A stretch of 19,595 nucleotides of DNA, taken from contig JBDTMC010000098.1 in assembly GCA_039934475.1 (NCBI GenBank), positions 1 to 19,595 on the forward strand, given 5' to 3'. The translations under genes and the position numbers were made by a program. This document shows, one piece after another, positions 7,089 to 14,354 of the stretch. Origin of the DNA: JBDTMC01 sp039934475. GTDB taxonomy: Bacteria > Acidobacteriota > Terriglobia > Bryobacterales > Bryobacteraceae. The notes below the pieces were generated by a model, which saw only the letters and a list, made by a program, of their open reading frames with translations, made no database searches and was not told where the DNA came from. Every line of letters starts with the position of its first letter. Within the stretch, counting starts at the first letter, position 1.

Positions 7089-8975
7089 ATGTCACGAAAA
7101 TCATCACTGACGGCAATCACGGCCGTTGCTATTTTGCATTGCACCGTGGCCTTCGGCGCCACGTCCGGAATTATCTCCTCGGTCACTCTACCTAACGAGG
7201 GTGGCCGCCTTGCCTATGAACGTGCCAATGGTGCGCTCATATCCGATCCGGCTGGCGCGGACGGTTACCGCGATGTGTGGCGTTACGTGGTGGACAACAC
7301 AGGCAAACTTGTATCCAGTATCTGCCTGACTTGCGGGAACGCGGAGATGCCCTATCATAACGGCAATCCCCGCTATGATCCCTTCGGCCGCGGCTTCATG
7401 TTCCAGGTGGAGAACAAGGCGTGCCCGGCGAGTTCGCTGGGGAATGCGGCGAGTCCCGGTTCCGGCTCCTGTAACGATTGGTGGTACTGGGCGGCTGGAA
7501 ACCAGCAATTCTATCCAATCAGCGCTCCCTTGCCATCTTATGACGGTAAATACGCGCAAATGCACGGCAAATGGAGCAAGAACGGCGACTACTTCATCTT
7601 TGGATATCGCCTTCCAGATGTCTGCACTGACTACTACGGATGTAATTTCGGCGGCGCCTGGGAGTTGCATGCCGTGGAGATCTCGTGGTCCAATCCCGCG
7701 CCCAATGTTTACGTGCCGACTTTTGGCAGAGTCCACGTCTATAGCCCGGGCAATTGGCCAAACCACTTCTACCAAATGACCGGAACGTCCCCTATTGACA
7801 ACGGCGTCATCCTCTTCGAGAGCAGCTCCTTCAACCCGGTCACCGCGCTTGGCGACATCGACGTCGCCACCATGAGCATCCGCGCCAGCGATGGTACGTG
7901 GCTCACCAACGCTGAGGCTAACGCAACCGTGAAAGTGCTCAGCGAGTTCAGCTCCGACGGCAGCCACACCGCGGAGTGGAATGAACTGGCGGAATTTGTT
8001 CCCGATGGAAGTGCGATTCAATGGATGTCGAACCGCGGCTATGCGGAAGCAACGAGTCTCGCCGACCTGTACAGCGACTATTGGCGCTGCGACCCTGACG
8101 GTTCGAACAAACGGCAGATCAGTTTCTTCAATACGCCGGGATATCCGGAATATAGCGGGCAGCGCACGATCGCTTCGAACTACACGTTTCTCAACGTATT
8201 TCAGTTCTACAGCTATATCTTCCGGGCTAGTACCGCCCCGGATAATATTTACAGAATACTCATCCCGACAACCTCGATGGTGGTGACCAACGCCGCCACC
8301 TTTTTCACCAACCCCGGCATTTCGCCTGGCAGCCTCGCCACAGCCTTTGTCGTTGGCCTGGGAGGGTTTACGGCGACCACCGCGACGTCCGTACCTTGGC
8401 AGACGAAGCTGAACGGCGTACAGATCACTGTGAACGGCGTAGCGGCGCCGGTCTATTACGTCGGTCCCGCCGCGAACGGGAATCCCGGACAAATCAACTT
8501 CCAGGTGCCCTACAATGCGGCGCTAGGGCAGGCGAACCTTGCTGTCACCGTGAATGACACCCCTGTTGCTAACGCGACCGCGAATGTAGTGGAGGTTTCG
8601 CCCGGTATCTTTTTGTCCAATGCAGTTTCCCTGCAAGGAGCTGTCTTGAACGAGAACAACAGCACGAACGCGACAACCATTGAGGCCACCCGTGGCGAGG
8701 CAGTTCAAATTTTCGCGACTGGTTCTGGTCCCGTGGACGCGCCTCCGCCGGACGGCGCGCCCGCATCACCCTCCTCGGTCACCCGGTACACTCCTAAGGT
8801 CTACTTTGGAAGCACCCAAGCTTCGGTTTTTTTCTCCGGGGTGGTCGGCTACCCGGGGTTGTGGCAAATCAATGCGTTTGTACCTCGTTCCGACGGTATA
8901 TCCGGCTTGGTGCCAGTCTATGTCGTGCAGAACGGCGTCCCCAGCAACCTCGCGTCAGTCTGGATTAAACCGTAG
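7089..8975 (+). CDS. Secreted PD40/TolB-like protein with TIGR03437-like (Solibacter-type) C-terminal domain
   Basis: The 628-residue product has a signal peptide (cleavage near AFG-ATS, residue 23). Its N-terminal part of about 370 residues contains propeller-like strands such as DPFGRGFMFQVE, WSKNGDYFIFGYR and FVPDGSAIQWMSNRG. These resemble PD40/TolB repeats of the form x-PDG-x-I-x-F. Cysteines are frequent here (79, 82, 112, 128, 179, 185, 334), including a CLTC pair, and probably form disulfides outside the cytoplasm. From about residue 396 (TSMVVTNAATFFTNPGISPG) to the end (VWIKP) it follows the repeat domain I know as TIGR03437, described from Solibacter: VNGVAAPVYYVGP, GQINFQVPYNAA, VSPGIF and FATGSGPVD, ending LWQINAFVP. 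That domain is a beta-rich module of unknown function on secreted proteins. The start is supported by GGGGA shortly before the ATG. No catalytic motif was recognised. Confidence 0.8.
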   Translation: MSRKSSLTAITAVAILHCTVAFGATSGIISSVTLPNEGGRLAYERANGALISDPAGADGYRDVWRYVVDNTGKLVSSICLTCGNAEMPYHNGNPRYDPFGRGFMFQVENKACPASSLGNAASPGSGSCNDWWYWAAGNQQFYPISAPLPSYDGKYAQMHGKWSKNGDYFIFGYRLPDVCTDYYGCNFGGAWELHAVEISWSNPAPNVYVPTFGRVHVYSPGNWPNHFYQMTGTSPIDNGVILFESSSFNPVTALGDIDVATMSIRASDGTWLTNAEANATVKVLSEFSSDGSHTAEWNELAEFVPDGSAIQWMSNRGYAEATSLADLYSDYWRCDPDGSNKRQISFFNTPGYPEYSGQRTIASNYTFLNVFQFYSYIFRASTAPDNIYRILIPTTSMVVTNAATFFTNPGISPGSLATAFVVGLGGFTATTATSVPWQTKLNGVQITVNGVAAPVYYVGPAANGNPGQINFQVPYNAALGQANLAVTVNDTPVANATANVVEVSPGIFLSNAVSLQGAVLNENNSTNATTIEATRGEAVQIFATGSGPVDAPPPDGAPASPSSVTRYTPKVYFGSTQASVFFSGVVGYPGLWQINAFVPRSDGISGLVPVYVVQNGVPSNLASVWIKP

Positions 8976-8990
8976 TCGCCGCTGATAGTC

Positions 8991-9020
8991 GGGGAGGCCA
9001 CGCCCGGCCATGGCCTCCCC
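8991..9020 (+). terminator. Strong hairpin closing the secreted-protein block
   Basis: GGGGAGGCCA (8991-9000) pairs perfectly with TGGCCTCCCC (9011-9020) around a 10-nt loop, 15 nt after the stop of the preceding gene. The sequence that follows is pyrimidine-rich (CTCTCGACGTCCTTCCCCTTT) but lacks a clean T-run. It is a likely, not certain, intrinsic terminator and separates this block from the yacG group. Confidence 0.6.
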
Positions 9021-9067
9021 CTCTCGACGTCCTTCCCCTTTCCGCCTTACACTAAAGCAAAGCAGCT

Positions 9068-9229
9068 ATGAAGTGTCCGATTTGCAAGAAGGCCGTTTCC
9101 GCGGCCGATCCATTCGTACCGTTTTGCAGTGAGCGCTGCAAACTCATCGATCTAGGCAACTGGGCGAGCGAAAAATACGTGATCTCAACCCCTGTCCAAC
9201 CCTCCTATGAGGGCGAGGAAGAGGAGTGA
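9068..9229 (+). CDS. yacG: DNA gyrase inhibitor YacG, zinc-ribbon protein
   Basis: A 53-residue protein beginning MKCPICKK and continuing PFCSERCKLIDLGNWASEKY. It has the YacG pattern: CxxC at residues 3 and 6, then CxxxC at 20 and 24, giving the four zinc ligands, followed by the conserved IDLG-W-x-x-E-x-Y helix. It ends in an acidic tail (YEGEEEEE), as family members do. YacG binds the GyrB C-terminal region and blocks DNA binding by gyrase. The upstream ribosome-binding site is weak. The stop TGA (9227-9229) overlaps the GTG start of pgpA, so the two are translationally coupled. Confidence 0.92.
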   Translation: MKCPICKKAVSAADPFVPFCSERCKLIDLGNWASEKYVISTPVQPSYEGEEEE

Positions 9230-9693
9230 AGGCTTCGCCCCTGGCCCTTGTTCTTGCCACCTGGTTCGGCTGTGGGTTTTCTCCGATTGCGCCCGGCACC
9301 GCTGGTTCGCTAGGCGCCTTCATTGCCGTTCCCCTCTGGCTGTACTTCGGCTGGCATCCGTTGTGGTTCCTGGCCCTCGTTCTGGTCTTCCTGCCGGCTT
9401 CTATTTGGGCCGCCGGGGCGACAGCGCGAGGCTCCGGCCGGAAAGATCCCGGACTCGTGGTGATCGATGAGGTACTGGGGCAGTGGCTGACGCTGGCGGG
9501 CGCAGCTACGTTGAACTGGAAATCGATGCTGGCGGCGTTTTTGCTGTTCCGGCTGTTCGATATCACCAAACCCGGACCGGTTCGAAAACTGGAAGCCCTG
9601 CCGGGGGGTACGGGGATTGTTGCCGACGACTTGGGCGCGGGCCTGATTGGTGCGCTTGTGTTATCGGTAGCAGGATGGTTCAATCTCTATTAG
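9226..9693 (+). CDS. pgpA: Phosphatidylglycerophosphatase A
   Basis: This 155-residue membrane protein is of normal PgpA length. The diagnostic motifs are GFSPIAPGTAGSLG (17-30), VVIDEVLGQW (78-87), FRLFDITKPGPVRKLEALPGG (108-128) and GIVADDLGAG (130-139). The last three hold the acidic residues that coordinate Mg2+. Hydrophobic stretches lie around 28-41, 46-63, 100-110 and 138-150. It dephosphorylates phosphatidylglycerol phosphate to phosphatidylglycerol at the inner membrane. I use the GTG at 9226 because it forms a GTGA overlap with the yacG stop and the first motifs sit at the expected distance from it. Confidence 0.93.
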   Translation: MKASPLALVLATWFGCGFSPIAPGTAGSLGAFIAVPLWLYFGWHPLWFLALVLVFLPASIWAAGATARGSGRKDPGLVVIDEVLGQWLTLAGAATLNWKSMLAAFLLFRLFDITKPGPVRKLEALPGGTGIVADDLGAGLIGALVLSVAGWFNLY

Positions 9694-9738
9694 ACTTGGT
9701 TCTGTCAGGTAGTTGTTGGCTCGTTAACTTTTCTTGGT

Positions 9739-10770
9739 ATGGCACTTAGGAAGAACTCCGATGGCGGGCGGCCGCAGATCGCTCAGGTGACGCCCACAGC
9801 GGCGATCCCCGGTGGCGAGTTTCAGATTCGTGGCAAAGGCTTCGTGAAAGAGGAGCGGCCCCGCGTCATGATTGGCGACATGGCAGCGCCGGTGATTATC
9901 GGGTCCGACTCGTTTGTGATCGCCCGTGTGCCGGACGGTGTCGCCATCGGCGAACTCGTCCTGGCCAATGGCGCGCAGCAGTCCACTGTCTGGGCCTGCG
10001 ATGTCGGCGTGCAGGTTGCCGACAGCATGCATCCCGTTTCGAATCCGGCGGTGGATTCTTTCGGGAACATCTACACCACATTCAGCGGTTCGCGCGGCCA
10101 GAAGACCCCCGTTTCGGTCTATAAGATCGACCTTAATTACAATGTCCGGCCCTTCGTGAACGACATCATGAACGCCACCGGCCTGGCGTTCGACAATGAT
10201 GGGCTGTTGTACGTTTCCAGCAGGCTCGACGGCATTGTCTATCAAGTCACCCCCAGCGGCAACATGTCGCTGTTCGTGGAAGGAATGGGCGTGGCCACGG
10301 GCCTTGCCTTCGACCGCAAGGGCGATCTCTACGTCGGCGACCGCAGCGGCACTATCTTCAAGATCAGCCAGTCGCGCCAGATCTACGTTTTCTGCACCGT
10401 CGAACCCTCAATTGCCGCCTATCATCTCGCCTTCGGACCAGACGACCACCTCTACGTCAGCGGACCGACTACGTCCAGCTTCGACGTTGTCCACCGCATT
10501 TCGCCGGCCGGTGAGTTGGAAGTGTTCTACCGCGGATTGGGCCGGCCGCAAGGCTTGGCCTTTGACGACTCGGGCAATCTTTACGTGGCCGCCTCCCTTT
10601 CCGGGCGCAAGGGCGTCATCCGCATCACGCCAGGACGAGACGCGGAGCTTTTCCTCTCAGGCCCCAACGTGGTGGGCGTGGCGTTTACACCATCGAAGTC
10701 GATGCTTGTCGCAACAACGAATGCGCTCTACCGGGCGGATGTTCAGGTGAAGGGCAAAGCTCTCCCGTGA
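9739..10770 (+). CDS. Cytosolic IPT/TIG domain plus NHL-repeat beta-propeller protein
   Basis: A 343-residue protein with no signal peptide or membrane segment. Residues 11-90 form an IPT/TIG-type Ig fold (PQIAQVTPTAAIPGGEFQIRGKGF). Residues 100-335 form a propeller of the NHL/SMP-30 type with five regular repeats: GLAFDNDGLLYVS (148), GLAFDRKGDLYVG (188), HLAFGPDDHLYVS (229), GLAFDDSGNLYVA (272) and GVAFTPSKSMLVA (313). Gluconolactonase-like proteins share this fold, but I see no clear set of metal ligands. I therefore do not assign a reaction. Its stop overlaps the GTG start of cinA by 3 nt and pgpA ends 45 nt upstream, so it belongs to that operon. The start is not firmly fixed: ATG 9739 has no good ribosome-binding site, but a later start would cut the IPT domain. 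Confidence 0.8.
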   Translation: MALRKNSDGGRPQIAQVTPTAAIPGGEFQIRGKGFVKEERPRVMIGDMAAPVIIGSDSFVIARVPDGVAIGELVLANGAQQSTVWACDVGVQVADSMHPVSNPAVDSFGNIYTTFSGSRGQKTPVSVYKIDLNYNVRPFVNDIMNATGLAFDNDGLLYVSSRLDGIVYQVTPSGNMSLFVEGMGVATGLAFDRKGDLYVGDRSGTIFKISQSRQIYVFCTVEPSIAAYHLAFGPDDHLYVSGPTTSSFDVVHRISPAGELEVFYRGLGRPQGLAFDDSGNLYVAASLSGRKGVIRITPGRDAELFLSGPNVVGVAFTPSKSMLVATTNALYRADVQVKGKALP

Positions 10771-12005
10771 ACGCGGAAATCGTCGCGGTAGGATCGGAAC
10801 TGCTCACGCCGCAGCGGATGGACACCAATTCGCTCTGGCTCACTGAGCAGTTAAACATGCTGGGCGTCGAAGTGACGTTGAAATGTGTCGTTGGTGACGA
10901 CCGTCCCCGTTTGACGGCAGCCATTTCCGCGGCCTTGGCTCGTACCCCGATCGTGATCGTCACGGGTGGTTTGGGTCCAACTGAGGACGATGTCACCCGC
11001 GATGCGGTGGCGGCCTCCCTAGGCAGGCCGCTGGTGTTCAGCCAGGAGATAGCCGATGGCATCGCCGAGCGCTTCCGCAAGTTCGGCAGGAAGATGGCTG
11101 AGATCAATCTCCGTCAGGCCTATTTGGTCGACGGCGGAGAAGCGCTCGACAATCCCAATGGCACCGCGCCAGGGCAGTGGATCGAGGACGCCGGCCGGAT
11201 GGTGATGTTGCTCCCCGGTCCGCCCAAAGAGCTGAAGCCCATGTTTGCCGAGCACTGCCTGCCGCGGCTACAACAGAAACTGCCGCCGCAGTTCATTCGC
11301 ACGCGATTCTACCGTGTGGCGATGATGGGCGAATCGGACCTCGATGCCCTGATCGCACCCGCCTACACGAAATACGAAAATCCGGTGACCACCGTGCTTG
11401 CCGCGCCGGGCGATGTGCAGGTTCACTTGCGCGCGCGCTGTGCTACGGCCGAGGAAGCGGAAGCTCTGTGCGACGAACTGGGTTCGCAGGTGGAAGCGCT
11501 GCTCGGCGATCGCATCTATTCCACCGATGGGGCCAAGCTGGAAGAGGCGGTGGGGCGGTTGTTGCGTGCCGCGGGAGCCACCGTGGCGGTTGCCGAGAGC
11601 TGCACCGGAGGTTTGCTGGCCCATCGCTTGACTGCGGTGAGCGGCAGTTCCGACTACGTCCTGGGCGGTTTTGTCACGTACACCAACGCGATTAAGACTC
11701 AATTGCTGGGGATAGCCCCCGATCTGATCCGGGATAATACCGCCGTCAGCGAACCGGTGGCGGCAGCCATGGCGGAAGCGGCCCAAGCCCGGACCGGCGC
11801 CACGTGGGCCATCGGCATCACCGGCGAGGCTGGTCCGGTAAGTTCCACCGGCGCCAAGGTGGGCACGGTGATGATTGGCTTTGCCGGGCCGCGGGAAGTC
11901 ACTGCAAAGACGATTCATCTGTTCGGCGACCGCGAGCGAATCCGCCAGATGGCCGCGCAATCTGCTTTAGAGATGCTGCGCCGGCAATTAATGCCACCCC
12001 TGTAA
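10767..12005 (+). CDS. cinA: CinA-family protein, MoCF-like domain plus nicotinamide mononucleotide deamidase domain
   Basis: The 412 residues are the full two-domain CinA length. The N-terminal MoCF/COG1058 domain (1-170) has MNAEIVAVGSELL, IVTGGLGPTEDDVTRDA (64-80) and PNGTAPGQWIE (130-140), then MLLPGPPKELKPMF. The C-terminal PncC domain (about 255-408) has VAVAESCTGGLLAHRLT (273-289), GGFVTYTNAIKTQLLGI and WAIGITGEAGP (347-357). The serine in AESCTGG is thought to be the catalytic nucleophile for turning NMN into NaMN. The N-terminal domain in relatives has ADP-ribose pyrophosphatase activity. GTG 10767 overlaps the upstream stop. GITGEAGP deviates from the usual GIAGPGG form. The name refers to competence-inducible CinA in pneumococcus; NAD salvage is the safer role here. 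Confidence 0.93.
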   Translation: MNAEIVAVGSELLTPQRMDTNSLWLTEQLNMLGVEVTLKCVVGDDRPRLTAAISAALARTPIVIVTGGLGPTEDDVTRDAVAASLGRPLVFSQEIADGIAERFRKFGRKMAEINLRQAYLVDGGEALDNPNGTAPGQWIEDAGRMVMLLPGPPKELKPMFAEHCLPRLQQKLPPQFIRTRFYRVAMMGESDLDALIAPAYTKYENPVTTVLAAPGDVQVHLRARCATAEEAEALCDELGSQVEALLGDRIYSTDGAKLEEAVGRLLRAAGATVAVAESCTGGLLAHRLTAVSGSSDYVLGGFVTYTNAIKTQLLGIAPDLIRDNTAVSEPVAAAMAEAAQARTGATWAIGITGEAGPVSSTGAKVGTVMIGFAGPREVTAKTIHLFGDRERIRQMAAQSALEMLRRQLMPPL

Positions 12006-12079
12006 CGTTTCTCCCGATCACAGCACTAGTCCAGGTAATCCGAAATGGGTTTTTCCTCGTATGAGGGTATATAGCCTAT

Positions 12080-12095
12080 TGGCACTGCGATTGCT
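12080..12095 (+). promoter_or_regulatory. Sigma-54 (RpoN) promoter, -24/-12 type
   Basis: TGGCAC (12080-12085), five bases, then TTGCT (12091-12095) matches the TGGCAC-N5-TTGC(A/T) consensus. The invariant GG and GC are 12 nt apart (12081 and 12093), as RNA polymerase with sigma-54 requires. It is preceded by T, agreeing with the YTGGCAC form. Predicted transcription starts near 12106, 22 nt before the GTG of the small membrane protein. Activation would need an NtrC-type enhancer-binding protein. Its site should lie in the cinA 3' end or in 12006-12079, but I could not recognise one. Confidence 0.75.
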
Positions 12096-12127
12096 AGCCG
12101 ATAAGGCAAGGAAGTGGGAGGTGACAA

Positions 12128-12226
12128 GTGCTGGTCTCGGCGTTGATCACATTTCTGTTGATTCTAGGCCTATTTTTAGCGGCCTTAACCTCGTCCCCCA
12201 AGGCTGACAAGCCTTATCAGGACTGA
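12128..12226 (+). CDS. 32-residue single-pass membrane micro-protein
   Basis: The frame starts with GTG at 12128 behind an ideal Shine-Dalgarno sequence, GGGAGGTGA at 12116-12124 (6 nt from GGAGG to the start), and ends with TGA at 12224-12226. The product is a hydrophobic helix of about 19 residues (LVSALITFLLILGLFLAAL) followed by a short polar tail (TSSPKADKPYQD), so it should be a one-span inner-membrane peptide. A consensus sigma-54 promoter lies 22 nt upstream of the translation start and supports real expression. In size it recalls accessory peptides such as KdpF or CydX, but no kdp or cyd genes are nearby and I see no specific match. A small inverted repeat (AAGGCT-GACA-AGCCTT, 12200-12215) lies in the 3' part. 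Confidence 0.7.
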   Translation: MLVSALITFLLILGLFLAALTSSPKADKPYQD

Positions 12227-12283
12227 CAAGCGCGTGGATGGTGTTCCCCAATGGTCACAGGGTGGCGCCACAGCGACACACAA

Positions 12284-12323
12284 AGGGCCCGTGGGATTCC
12301 TGGTCAGGATCCCGTGAGGCCCT
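12284..12323 (-). terminator. Terminator of the blaI-M56 operon
   Basis: A long hairpin begins 5 nt after the M56 stop. The outer stem is AGGGCC/GGCCCT, then an internal loop, an inner stem GGGAT/ATCCC, a bulge, and CCT/AGG around a 4-nt loop. On the minus strand it is followed by TTTGTGTGT, a T-rich tail that favours leftward termination. It may also stop rightward transcription from the sigma-54 promoter, though no T-run follows on that side. Confidence 0.65.
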
Positions 12324-12328
12324 AAAAG

Positions 12329-13963
12329 CTACTCTCCAGGTTGAAAGTTGATCGTGATGTCGGTAACTACTTCTATGGGGTTGCCGTTCAATTTTGCGGG
12401 TTCAAACTTCCATTGTTGAACTGCGGCGCGGGCAGACTCCTCGAAGTCGGGCCGGGCCGCGCTCAGCGTCTTTAACCCAATCACATTGCCTTCCATCGAA
12501 ATCACTCCCCGTAGCACGACGCTTCCGCTCGCGCCTTCGGTCTTTGCTGTCGGCGGATACAGCGGTTTCACCTGTTTCTTCAGTCTCACCGGCGCGACGT
12601 TGCTGTCAGGCGGTTCCGGAGGAGCGGGAGGTGCTGGCGGAGCGAGCGCCGGTACCGTCCCTGAAGGCGGTGTAGGAGGCGCGGGCGGAGCTGGGGGCGA
12701 CACTCCCGAAGGAGGCGCTGGCGGCGGAGGGGGTGGCGTACCCGCCCGCACCGTTATTTCTTCGCTCACGGATCCAACCTGTACGGTGTCTTGCAGATTC
12801 GTGTTGACGCCGTCCTGGACTTTGACCGGCTTCTGCAGGCGGCGAAATCCCGGAGCCAACACTTCCACCGCATACTCTCCCCCAGCGAGCTCGCCCACCC
12901 GCCATTCTCCGGTTGGACTGGTGACCGTGGTGGCGCTCCCTTTACCGTCGAGCGCTGTCACCACCACTTTGGCCTTCTTTACAGCCGCGCCGCTGGCATC
13001 GTGGACGACACCCGAGATAGCGGCGGTTCCCGAACCCACAATCGCCTGGGTGGCGGCCAGTGGCACTACCACCGCCAGGACAGCCGCGCCAAGCAGCACC
13101 GCGCCCAGCCGGGACAACCGGCCGCGCTTTCGTTTTGCATCAAGAATTGCCATAACCCGGACCTCCAATTCAGACGTCTCGGCCATTGCCAGGCCCGTTG
13201 CGGGATGCCTTATCCGCGCCGCGGACCGCGCTACTTCCATCAGTTGTTCGGCGTAGCTGGATGGCTTCGCCGTCAGTTCCAGCACCCGGTCGTCACAGGC
13301 ATGTTCCCGCTCGCGCCGGATGCGCCCCAGCGCCAACCACGCCAATGGATGAAACCAATACAGCGCGACGGCGGACTGTGCAATCCACTGCAGCGTGCTG
13401 TCGCGCCGCTCCAGGTGCGCAATTTCATGCAGCAGAATCGCCCGCACCAGTCGCCGCGGCGCTTCCCGCAAGAGTGCCGGCAGAACCACCGTGTGGCCCC
13501 AGAGGAAAGGTATGGTGGTCTCCGCGCTGGCCACTACGCGGACCAGGCCGCTGAATCCCATCTCATTCAGGCACTCCTGGAACGTATCTGCGGCCCAATC
13601 CGCAGGTGTGCTCCGTCTTACCAGTGCCGCCGCCTGCCAGGAGCCCAACAGCCACCGCGCCGCCACAATGCCAGTACCTAAGCACCACACCGCCAGTGCC
13701 ACGGAGGTCCAGTCCACCGCCGGCTCGCCGGAGAATACCGTGAGCGTGACAGACGCCCGTGCCGTCCCAACCGCCGCTTGGGGAACGGGAACAACGGCCC
13801 ACGCCGGGATCCAAGCGGAGCCCGCCGGCAGCAGCAGGACGCCTCCTAGAACCGCCAGCCAGATGGCGTAGCGAAACGAGGCCGAGGAGTGCCGCGCGGC
13901 CCAGGCGGCCAAGACGCCGCCCGCCAGCACAGCCGTCACTTTTACGATCAGTAGTAGCGGCAT
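12329..13963 (-). CDS. M56/BlaR1-type membrane metallopeptidase sensor with carboxypeptidase-regulatory-like and TonB C-terminal domains
   Basis: The 544-residue protein starts with a BlaR1/MecR1-like membrane peptidase. Hydrophobic segments lie near 3-21, 33-57, 86-106 and 284-307. The zinc site is HEIAH (179-183), with the downstream Glu in EREHACDD (218-225). Instead of the penicillin-binding sensor domain of BlaR1, the C-terminal half has a carboxypeptidase regulatory-like Ig fold (315-400: ISGVVHDASGAAVKKAKVVV, then GEYAVEVLAPGFRR). A proline-rich linker (409-453) and a TonB C-terminal-like domain (459-540: KKQVKPLYPPTAK, then FEESARAAVQQWKFEPAKLNG) follow. By analogy it detects a periplasmic signal and cleaves the partner repressor. 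The blaI gene ends 1 nt upstream of its ATG. What it senses is unknown; loss of the beta-lactam-binding domain argues against a classical resistance sensor. Confidence 0.85.
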   Translation of the reverse strand: MPLLLIVKVTAVLAGGVLAAWAARHSSASFRYAIWLAVLGGVLLLPAGSAWIPAWAVVPVPQAAVGTARASVTLTVFSGEPAVDWTSVALAVWCLGTGIVAARWLLGSWQAAALVRRSTPADWAADTFQECLNEMGFSGLVRVVASAETTIPFLWGHTVVLPALLREAPRRLVRAILLHEIAHLERRDSTLQWIAQSAVALYWFHPLAWLALGRIRREREHACDDRVLELTAKPSSYAEQLMEVARSAARIRHPATGLAMAETSELEVRVMAILDAKRKRGRLSRLGAVLLGAAVLAVVVPLAATQAIVGSGTAAISGVVHDASGAAVKKAKVVVTALDGKGSATTVTSPTGEWRVGELAGGEYAVEVLAPGFRRLQKPVKVQDGVNTNLQDTVQVGSVSEEITVRAGTPPPPPPAPPSGVSPPAPPAPPTPPSGTVPALAPPAPPAPPEPPDSNVAPVRLKKQVKPLYPPTAKTEGASGSVVLRGVISMEGNVIGLKTLSAARPDFEESARAAVQQWKFEPAKLNGNPIEVVTDITINFQPGE

Positions 13964-13964
13964 G

Positions 13965-14345
13965 TCAGCGCCCGTCCTTTCTCGCGTTATCGATCAATCG
14001 GGCCAAGCGATCCAACTCCGCTTCGGAGACGGCGGCATCCAGCATCGCCGCTACGGCCTCTTCCCTCGAACCGTCGAAGAAAGTGTCCAGCAAATGACGG
14101 ACAGCCGACTTCTTTGCGGTCTCCACCGGCACCGTCGGCACGTAGACGTAGCGCGGGCCTTGTACGACGTGTTGGACGTGGCCTTTCTCTTCGAGAGTCC
14201 GCAGCATCGCCCGCACCGCGGAGTACCCTGGCGCGGACGGCATCTCGGCCAAAACTTCGGCGGCGGTGGCCCGCCCAAGCCGGTATAAGATATCGAGAAT
14301 TTGCCGTTCCCGGCGGCTAGCGTCGTGTGGAATCGCGGGTCTCAT
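13965..14345 (-). CDS. blaI: BlaI/MecI-family transcriptional repressor
   Basis: The 126-residue protein is the usual size for BlaI/MecI/CopY repressors. The winged helix spans about residues 9-72 (RRERQILDILYRLGRATAAEVLAEM, then YSAVRAMLRTLEEKGHVQHVVQGPRYVYVP). It has the SAVRAMLRTLEEKG recognition helix, where the classical family has TVxTLLxRLxxKG. The rest (85-125) is the helical dimerisation part (VRHLLDTFFDGSREEAVAAML). It would bind a palindromic operator as a dimer and be inactivated through proteolysis triggered by the M56 protein encoded immediately downstream. The operator candidate is the 35-bp palindrome at 14355-14389, so the operon is probably autoregulated. Confidence 0.93.
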   Translation of the reverse strand: MRPAIPHDASRRERQILDILYRLGRATAAEVLAEMPSAPGYSAVRAMLRTLEEKGHVQHVVQGPRYVYVPTVPVETAKKSAVRHLLDTFFDGSREEAVAAMLDAAVSEAELDRLARLIDNARKDGR

Positions 14346-14354
14346 ATCCGTCCC

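Noticed and set aside
7188..8492. 434-codon open frame on the minus strand
   Set aside because: It lies fully inside the secreted TIGR03437-type gene, is rich in Arg/Gly/His without domain features, and has no start signal. It is a shadow of a GC-rich coding strand.
9761..9790. ATG with a good AGGAAG ribosome-binding site near the propeller gene start
   Set aside because: It is out of frame with the propeller gene and reaches a stop after nine codons.
12600..12745. Repetitive GGCGGAGC-type sequence considered as a tandem repeat element
   Set aside because: It encodes the PPAPP-type linker of the M56 protein, so the repetition is explained by protein composition.
12486..13681. Plus-strand open frames of 256 and 296 codons opposite the M56 gene
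   Set aside because: The Gly/Ala-rich part is only the complement of the proline-rich linker; the M56 protein on the other strand has catalytic motifs.
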